Assembly (NCBI RefSeq): GCF_026537325.1
Contig: NZ_JAFNMJ010000003.1
Span: 62,001-126,000, forward strand
Reading direction: 5' to 3'
Origin: Bifidobacterium sp. B4142
GTDB taxonomy: Bacteria; Actinomycetota; Actinomycetes; Actinomycetales; Bifidobacteriaceae
DNA length: 64,000 nt
Shown: positions 58,289-64,000 of the stretch, in pieces
How the letters are laid out: every line of letters begins with the position of its first letter
Position numbering within the stretch: position 1 is the stretch's first letter
Position numbers and translations under genes: made by a program
Notes under the pieces: model-generated
Database searches by the model: none
Told to the model about the DNA's origin: nothing
The model's input: only the letters and a program-made list of their open reading frames with translations

Positions 58289-60724
58289 GTGCTTTGGTCT
58301 GTGATTAAAAATATTCTGGTTATTGCTGCCACTGCTGCCATGGCGGGCCCTATGGGATTTCAGCCTGGTGCTCTTGTATCCACGGCTGCTGAATGGAGTA
58401 CACAGTCAGCAGCGCAGGAAAAGGTGGCTGAGGAAGAGCATGCGAACCCCTCGACCATCGGCGATCAAGGCCAGTCGCAGAGCGCGTCTATGCCGGACAA
58501 CCCCAATCAACCACTGCCAGAGAAAATCAGCAACGCCATACCTAAGGATTCGACCGTAGTTGCGAATGATCTGGCTTTGACACCAGACCAGCAGCTTAAG
58601 CAATTGGACTCAGGCAAGAAAGTTACCGATCCGAAAATCGTCGGGACATCAACCCGTCAGGCAGATCCTTTGGCTAAGACCAATGGAGAATCATTCATCC
58701 CTGTTCATGTGGATAAAGTCAGGAAAGCCATAAAAGATTCCAAGACGGATTCCGATCAACAGACCAAGGGCAACCAAGGTGAGGAGGCAAGACCGGCAAC
58801 AGCTGATTCCTCCGTACGGTCGCGTACTTCCTTTGCCTCCTTGCAGAATAATGAATACGGTGCTCACTGGGGCTCGTATCAAGGTTCACAGGCATTTTTT
58901 GAGGCTGATGGGACTCTCTTCGCGGAACAGGCCAAGGGGGTCATCGATGTTTCTGCGTGGCAGAATACTATAAATTGGGAGGCTGTAAAGAACTCCGGAG
59001 TCGACGGCGCCATCATTCGCCTAGGCTATGGTTGGGGCAACGGCCTGGATAAACAGGCCAAGAGAAACATCAGCGAATGCAAGCGTTTGGGAATACCTTT
59101 CGGGGTCTATATCTACTCGTATGCCTATGATGCCAATACGGCCGCTGCCGAGGGCGACAATGCGGTCGACCTGTTGAGGCAGGCAGGAGTCAGTCCTTAT
59201 GACCTCAGTTATCCCGTTCATTATGACTTGGAAAATTGGACTTGGGCAGGTCACAGTCATCCCACCAATCCTGGAACGTATGATCAAATAGTCAATTCCT
59301 GGTGGGGCAAGTTGTCATCTGCCGGATACAACAGGCTTTCCTTGTACTCATACACCAACTATCTTTATTCTGCCTTGAATTCCGATAACCTCCATTCCAA
59401 GACGCATTGGGTGGCTAGCTATGGTCCGCGTACTGGTTTTCATTTCAGAACTGCTGATAAGGGTTGGCAATACAGCAATAGCGGTTCAATCAGCGGCATC
59501 AATGGGCACGTGGATTTGAACGCCTTTAGCAACACACGCAGTCAGCCTGACTTCAATGGAACCGACCCCAATTCATTCGCTTCCAAAGTAACGGACGTGC
59601 CTGAAGGGCGTTACTATATCGCCAGCCTGTTTGACAATCGTTATGTCGACGTAACAGGAGCCAGTCCTGACAATGGCGTGCCTCTGGATATCTGGCCCTA
59701 CAACGGGCAGGACAACCAGAAATTCTATATCAAGCCAGCCGGTGGCGGTAATTACACCATTGCGACCAGCTATGGCAAAGTGGTGGATGCGTCAGGACCT
59801 TCGGCTGATAACGGGACGCCATTGATTCAGTTTTCGGCAAATGGCGGTCGCAACCAGCAGTGGAGCCTGTATCGGGGCATCGATGGTTCGTACTACATCG
59901 CTTCTGTATATGCCGGAGGTCGGAGCAAGGTTTGGGACATCACTGCCTCAAATGATGCCCCGGGATCCAGGCTGGAATTATGGGCGGCCAATCAAGGCGA
60001 GAATCAAAGATTCAAGCTGGTCAGCGTTAATGGAAGCGGCAACGGCAACTCTTCAGCATCAGGTCAGTTGGTGAGCGCTGATGGTGGAAAGTACTGGTAT
60101 GAGAACGGAGAAAAAGCCCGTTCCAAGGAAATATATGATTCTTCTGCCGGACTCTGGTACTGGGCAGGTGACGACGGTCAGCTGGCCAAGGGCTGGAAGA
60201 CGCTGCCTGATGGGCGAAGGGTGTATTACGATCCCCGCACTTTGGGAATGGCCTATGGCGAAAGGCTCATTGATGGGGCGTGGTATTACTTTGCCTATGA
60301 CGGCAATATGGTCAGAAGCCGGGATTTTTACCTCACTTCAAACGGCGGAAAATATGTAAGATACGCCGCCGATGGAAAAATGGTCAAGGGCGAAAGCAGC
60401 AAGGCCGGCAAATGGTATTTCTTCGACCCCGTTACCGGCGCTATGGCTAAGGGGTGGAAGCATGTGTCCTCCAACGGCGGCAAGTGGGTCTACTACGATC
60501 CGTCCAACGGCCAGATGCTCCATGGAGAGGCCTATATCAATGAAAATTGGTACTACTTCAACGATTGGAGCGGCGCCACCACTTATGGATGGAAGCACTT
60601 GGCATCCAACGGCGGCAAGTGGGTATATTACGATCCGGTTATGGGGTGGATGCTAAAGGGCTGGCAGCGGGTCGAAGGCTCCATGCGCCACTTCAATGAG
60701 ACGACTGGGGCGGTGCTCAATTGA
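58289..60724 (+). CDS. Secreted GH25 muramidase with ricin-type lectin and cell-wall-binding repeats
   Basis: 811 aa. GTG 58289 follows AGGGGAG and begins a signal peptide. A Gln/Ser/Lys-rich region to about residue 210 precedes the GH25 domain (about 213-415): GVIDVSAWQNTINWEAVKNS starts it, and the catalytic Asp-x-Glu is in YPVHYDLENWTWAG. A ricin-B-like lectin domain follows (about 430-590, YIASLFDNRYVDVTGASPDN and NQQWSLYR), then four to five aromatic cell-wall-binding repeats (WYYF, GWKHVSSNGGKWVYYDP) up to the end. It should hydrolyse peptidoglycan at the cell surface or in the gut. No immunity or phage genes adjoin, so it is not prophage-derived on this evidence. GtrB- and GtrII-type glycosyltransferase genes follow. 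Confidence 0.92.
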   Translation: MLWSVIKNILVIAATAAMAGPMGFQPGALVSTAAEWSTQSAAQEKVAEEEHANPSTIGDQGQSQSASMPDNPNQPLPEKISNAIPKDSTVVANDLALTPDQQLKQLDSGKKVTDPKIVGTSTRQADPLAKTNGESFIPVHVDKVRKAIKDSKTDSDQQTKGNQGEEARPATADSSVRSRTSFASLQNNEYGAHWGSYQGSQAFFEADGTLFAEQAKGVIDVSAWQNTINWEAVKNSGVDGAIIRLGYGWGNGLDKQAKRNISECKRLGIPFGVYIYSYAYDANTAAAEGDNAVDLLRQAGVSPYDLSYPVHYDLENWTWAGHSHPTNPGTYDQIVNSWWGKLSSAGYNRLSLYSYTNYLYSALNSDNLHSKTHWVASYGPRTGFHFRTADKGWQYSNSGSISGINGHVDLNAFSNTRSQPDFNGTDPNSFASKVTDVPEGRYYIASLFDNRYVDVTGASPDNGVPLDIWPYNGQDNQKFYIKPAGGGNYTIATSYGKVVDASGPSADNGTPLIQFSANGGRNQQWSLYRGIDGSYYIASVYAGGRSKVWDITASNDAPGSRLELWAANQGENQRFKLVSVNGSGNGNSSASGQLVSADGGKYWYENGEKARSKEIYDSSAGLWYWAGDDGQLAKGWKTLPDGRRVYYDPRTLGMAYGERLIDGAWYYFAYDGNMVRSRDFYLTSNGGKYVRYAADGKMVKGESSKAGKWYFFDPVTGAMAKGWKHVSSNGGKWVYYDPSNGQMLHGEAYINENWYYFNDWSGATTYGWKHLASNGGKWVYYDPVMGWMLKGWQRVEGSMRHFNETTGAVLN

Positions 60725-60780
60725 TTGATAGTTTGTCTTTCTAGCAAGCCTTCGCTGGTATCCTGCAAACTTGGTTGAGC

Positions 60781-61824
60781 ATGGGTTTAAAGTTAGAAAC
60801 CATGAACACTGCTGGGCAATTGAAATCGGACCTGCCTAAAAGCCAGACAGCCGAATCTGATCAGGGTTGCGGTAGGGGCGCTCCGCAACTCGCCTTGGTG
60901 ATTCCTTGCTACAACGAGCAGGATGTTCTGCCTATCACTTTGCCCGTCCTGAATACCAAGCTCTCAGACTTGGAAAAGCGTGGGTTCATCACAGAGAACA
61001 GCTACATTCTTCTTGTGGACGACGGATCTCAGGATTCCACATGGCCAATTGTCGAGTCGAGTCATTCCCAGTACCCTACGAGAGTGCATGGCCTTAAGTT
61101 TTCTCATAATAGGGGACACCAGAACGCCCTGTATGCAGGGCTTATGGAGGCTCTGAGTCGTGGATGCGACGCGGCCATTTCAATGGATGCGGATTTGCAG
61201 GATGATCCCGATGCCATTGATGCAATGGTGAAGGAGTATGCCAAAGGAAACGACATCGTCTACGGTGTCAGGGACAACAGGGATACCGACACTGTTTTCA
61301 AGCGCTCGACAGCGGATCTGTTTTATAAGATGATGTCATGGCTGGGAACTGACACAATACCGAACCATGCTGATTACCGGCTTATGAGCCGTACAACCTT
61401 GAAGGCTCTTTCTCACTACACTGAAGTCAATTTGTTTTTGCGAGGCATCGTTCCTTCTCTTGGTTTCCCCCACAGCAAGGTGTACTACAAGCGCGGTTCA
61501 AGAGCAGCAGGCGAGTCCAAGTATCCTTTGAAAAAGATGATGTCATTTGCAGTGGAAGGCATTACTTCTTTTTCGATCACCCCGCTCAGAGCCATCACCG
61601 GCATCGGTCTCATTTCGGTTGCGGTAGGCATAGTGATCCTTATTTATGTGCTGGTCTCCTTCTTCTGTGGTCGTGCAGTGGCCGGCTGGGGGTCCGTGAT
61701 GTGTTCAATATGGATCCTTGGAGGGCTGATTCTGTCAGGCATTGGCGTGGTGGGTGAGTATGTTGGCCGAATCTATTTGGAAGTGAAGCATCGACCCCGC
61801 TATATCGTCGAAGAACGCATCTGA
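60781..61824 (+). CDS. GtrB/DPM1-type family 2 glycosyltransferase
   Basis: 347 aa; transfers a sugar to polyprenyl phosphate at the inner face of the membrane. GT2 signatures are ALVIPCYNEQDVLPITLPVL, the metal-binding DAD in AISMDADLQDDPDAID, LSHYTEVNLFLRGIVPSLGF and YKRGSRAAGESKYPLKKM. Two C-terminal helices (AITGIGLISVAVGIVILIYV and the next) match GtrB. It is upstream of a GtrII-like protein; with a GtrA flippase (not in the window) such proteins form a three-part surface glucosylation system. The start is uncertain: ATG 60781 or 60802; neither has a strong site. Confidence 0.88.
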   Translation: MGLKLETMNTAGQLKSDLPKSQTAESDQGCGRGAPQLALVIPCYNEQDVLPITLPVLNTKLSDLEKRGFITENSYILLVDDGSQDSTWPIVESSHSQYPTRVHGLKFSHNRGHQNALYAGLMEALSRGCDAAISMDADLQDDPDAIDAMVKEYAKGNDIVYGVRDNRDTDTVFKRSTADLFYKMMSWLGTDTIPNHADYRLMSRTTLKALSHYTEVNLFLRGIVPSLGFPHSKVYYKRGSRAAGESKYPLKKMMSFAVEGITSFSITPLRAITGIGLISVAVGIVILIYVLVSFFCGRAVAGWGSVMCSIWILGGLILSGIGVVGEYVGRIYLEVKHRPRYIVEERI

Positions 61825-61890
61825 TATGTACGTCAAACCGCATTTCAACCGGGAAAGTCTCGACAAGATAATTCAAAAGAGGTATTCAAC

Positions 61891-63528
61891 TTGAAATCTG
61901 CCCTCTCTCGGCATGCGCCGATGCCTATCGAATCGCTGAAGCGTCACGCCGGCATTGCTCTATTGGCCTTCATCCTTAACGTTGTTGCCTTTGCTCCCCT
62001 AATTGCCCGTCGACATTACTCGGTGGATTCCTATCATCTGATTGATGACCAGAATGCTCTTTGGTATTTGCAGAATGGCCGATACACATGGTGGCGTTTG
62101 ACGCTGATGGCGGACAGCCTCGGTCTGAACCTGGTTTTGCGGCAGCGATTGTTCATGGCAATCTGCATTGTCGGATTCTCCATCTCTTTGGTTATTCTCA
62201 CGGCCTCTTTTGCCAGGCTGGGCGGAATCTCATCCTTTGCTGGGCAGTGCTGTCTGTGTCTGACCTTGTCGGTGGTATGGATCAACGTATTCGTACTTGA
62301 ATTCCTCTTGTTCCCCGAAAGCGCTGTGTCTGCAGCCGTCGGTTCCATATTCGTCAGCTTGGCCGTCAGCCTCATCCTTGGCAGACGGAATGCTTGGCTG
62401 TCGGCTGCATCGCTGATTTGTCTTTTGATTGCCTTGGGGTGCTACCAAAGCTTGGTAGGCGTGTATTTGGCGCTCGCCTTGCTGGGAGGCTGCCTGACTT
62501 CTTTGAGGGAAGGACACGAGCCATTTACACGGGTGATGCTTCGTTGGGCCAAGGTGCTGGGCATGGCTGCCTTCGGCTCTGTTTTTAATGTCATCTGCGT
62601 AAGATATTTGATACATATTAAGTACATAGCCGATCCCGGCCGTGGAGCCAGGCTTTCTTTGCCGACTATCGTCTTTAACTGCAAACAGGTGTTGAGATAC
62701 CAGCTGTCTCTGCTCAATAATGCCGATGGACTCATGCCCAGATTCAGCGTTACCCTGATACTGCTCTTTCTGATTGCTCTGCTGGTGCTGTCCTTCCGTA
62801 CCAGGCACAATCTGCCATATGGACAATTGGCTTGCGCCGCCCTGGTCGCCTATTTGGCAGTCTTTGCTCCTCACTATATCGAGAAGAATATCCTCTTGAC
62901 CCCGCGCAGCAATATGGCTTTTTGGGCTTGGATTGCGTCAATGACCACGGTTTTTGCGGTTTCCCTGCTCGTATCCCGTCATCAGCCGCTCATGGTCAGG
63001 ACCTCGACCGAGTCCATGCCGGAACCAGAGCGAAAGGCCGAAGTCACGATTGAGGGGACCGAGGCCTTCTCGGGCTCTGGCAACGGTGCTCGGCATGCTG
63101 CAAGGCTTATCGCCGTCTCTGGCGTCTTCCTGCTCTTTTCAAGCCTATGCATGGCGGATATAGCTTATGATGCCTATGTCAGTAATACCCAGGACCAGGC
63201 CTATGCCTTGAGCGTGGCGCAGAAGATCAAAGAGCATGAGGCTTCCACCGGGCAACGTGTAACAGCTATCGCCATAGTTCCTGATGCAAGGGTGCATGTC
63301 AAATACGACAGTGTGCGTTATCAGAGGTACGAACTGAACCGGCGCATCATGAATACCCCCTATTCAAATTATCAGATGATCAATTATCTGAGCCATTCGA
63401 ACCTCAGCAGAATCGAGATGCCTCGGTCGGATTATCGCCGATACTTTGCTGGTCGGGACTGGAACCAGATTGATTTGGATCAGCAGCTGGTATTCTCTGG
63501 CGACAAGGCCTATCTGGCCTTGTACTAG
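61891..63528 (+). CDS. GtrII-family membrane glucosyltransferase
   Basis: 545 aa with about 11 membrane segments and two extracytoplasmic regions. The N-terminus (LAFILNVVAFAPLIARRHYS then DSYHLIDDQNALWYLQNGRY, a conserved Asp/Arg-containing loop after helix 1) and the C-terminal tail outside the membrane match the GtrII group. It would move sugar from the polyprenyl carrier, made by the upstream GtrB-like enzyme, onto a surface polymer. TTG 61891 is a plausible start (AGAGG eight bases upstream); ATG 61921 is next. Its end overlaps a convergent GT2 gene by 125 bp. Confidence 0.8.
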   Translation: MKSALSRHAPMPIESLKRHAGIALLAFILNVVAFAPLIARRHYSVDSYHLIDDQNALWYLQNGRYTWWRLTLMADSLGLNLVLRQRLFMAICIVGFSISLVILTASFARLGGISSFAGQCCLCLTLSVVWINVFVLEFLLFPESAVSAAVGSIFVSLAVSLILGRRNAWLSAASLICLLIALGCYQSLVGVYLALALLGGCLTSLREGHEPFTRVMLRWAKVLGMAAFGSVFNVICVRYLIHIKYIADPGRGARLSLPTIVFNCKQVLRYQLSLLNNADGLMPRFSVTLILLFLIALLVLSFRTRHNLPYGQLACAALVAYLAVFAPHYIEKNILLTPRSNMAFWAWIASMTTVFAVSLLVSRHQPLMVRTSTESMPEPERKAEVTIEGTEAFSGSGNGARHAARLIAVSGVFLLFSSLCMADIAYDAYVSNTQDQAYALSVAQKIKEHEASTGQRVTAIAIVPDARVHVKYDSVRYQRYELNRRIMNTPYSNYQMINYLSHSNLSRIEMPRSDYRRYFAGRDWNQIDLDQQLVFSGDKAYLALY

Positions 63529-64000
63529 CGGCTTGCTGTCTGTTCAGATACGTGAACTGGTTTCGAGCCAGGATGATGCGTTTGCGCTCCTCGGCTGCCA
63601 TGATGTCCAGGATGATGCCGGCCACGATGAGCAGCAGGCCCGCAATGACGAGCATTACGGATCCGATAAGCGTGGGGAAGCGTAGAACCACGCCGGTTTT
63701 CCAATAGTCGATCATGACGCTCAGAGTCAACAGCAGCCCAACCATGGATATCAACAGTCCGGAAATGCCGAAGAATGGCAAAGGCCTGTACTCGCGTATC
63801 ATGCGAAAGATGGTTGACATGACTTTGATCCCGTCACCGAAGGTATCCAGTTTGCTCACCGATCCATTTGGGCGGTCGCGGTACTGGATGGGGATTTCGC
63901 AGATGCGCAGGTTGTTGTCCAGGCTGTGAATGGTCATTTCGGTTTCTACCTCGAAGCCCGAGGAGGTTACGGGGCAGGTTTTAGCAAAGGCAAAGGATAC
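63404..64000 (-). CDS. Partial family 2 glycosyltransferase (C-terminal part), extends beyond the window
   Basis: The frame is open from the window end, reading VTSSGFEVETEMTIHSLD, EIPIQYRDRPNGSVSKLD and two C-terminal helices (LPFFGISGLLISMVGLLLTL and VMLVIAGLLLIVAGIIL), which is the end of a polyprenyl-phosphate glycosyltransferase like the plus-strand one at 60.8 kb. The tail after IMAAEERKRIILAR is basic and polar and runs 125 bp into the 3' end of the GtrII gene on the other strand. The start codon lies outside the window. It probably belongs to another glycosyltransferase cluster to the right. Confidence 0.85.
   Translation of the reverse strand, partial: VSFAFAKTCPVTSSGFEVETEMTIHSLDNNLRICEIPIQYRDRPNGSVSKLDTFGDGIKVMSTIFRMIREYRPLPFFGISGLLISMVGLLLTLSVMIDYWKTGVVLRFPTLIGSVMLVIAGLLLIVAGIILDIMAAEERKRIILARNQFTYLNRQQAASTRPDRPCRQRIPAADPNQSGSSPDQQSIGDNPTEASRFC

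Noticed and set aside
58289-60724. Lysozyme gene considered as part of a prophage lysis module
   Set aside because: No holin, tail or integrase gene nearby, and it has wall-binding repeats and a signal peptide typical of a host surface enzyme.

Overview
The window looks like the chromosome of a Bifidobacterium, most likely of the Bifidobacterium asteroides group (honey bee gut). This is inferred from gene content: high GC, Actinobacteria-type zwf-opcA-pgl order, LacI-controlled sugar ABC transporters without their own ATPase, and a catalase next to an Nramp manganese transporter, which is unusual for bifidobacteria but reported for the B. asteroides lineage. No plasmid, phage, CRISPR array or rRNA operon is visible. 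One tRNA gene (Ser-GGA) is present.

Layout. 0-5.3 kb: LacI regulator, two operator palindromes and a divergent sugar operon (lipoprotein, two permeases, intracellular GH43). 5.3-9.4 kb: gluconate block (gnd, gntK, gntP) with a divergent FadR-type regulator. 9.6-16.7 kb: a giant surface gene built from four units of InlB-like repeat, TIG-like segment and RCC1 propeller, with a sorting signal. 17-20.5 kb: zwf-opcA-pgl. 20.6-26 kb: HD-domain protein, an ABC-type pair whose ATPase has lost its Walker A lysine, an ATP-grasp-like protein and a DHA2 exporter. 26.2-31.2 kb: SWIM/SNF2 helicase, aquaglyceroporin and a small unknown protein. 31.4-36.4 kb: a second sortase-anchored giant protein. 36.5-39.1 kb: MFS, DUF-type glycosylase and SDR. 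39.4-47.9 kb: a visibly AT-richer carbohydrate locus (two MFS transporters, AraC regulator, aldose epimerase, DUF5107-TPR protein). 48-51.3 kb: SDR, nicotinamidase, acetyltransferase, a decayed UvrA paralogue and tRNA-Ser. 51.4-57.9 kb: SGNH hydrolase, sugar porter, katA, mntH and a DtxR-family regulator. 58.3-64 kb: a secreted GH25 lysozyme and membrane glycosyltransferases.

The most striking observation is a run of 15 G residues (minus strand, 16505-16519) between the signal peptide and the body of the RCC1 surface protein. As written, the signal peptide is out of frame with the 2.2-thousand-residue body. One extra G, or two fewer, joins them into one uninterrupted reading frame of about 2336 residues. 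This has the form of a slipped-strand phase-variation switch, shown here in the OFF state; a homopolymer length error in the assembly is the main alternative.

Functionally the window mixes central sugar catabolism (gluconate and the oxidative pentose phosphate branch), import and hydrolysis of plant-type sugars, defence against oxygen (catalase, Mn uptake, Mn/Fe regulator), and a large investment in the cell surface (two giant anchored proteins, a muramidase, lipid-linked glucosylation). That fits life in an oxygen-exposed insect gut.
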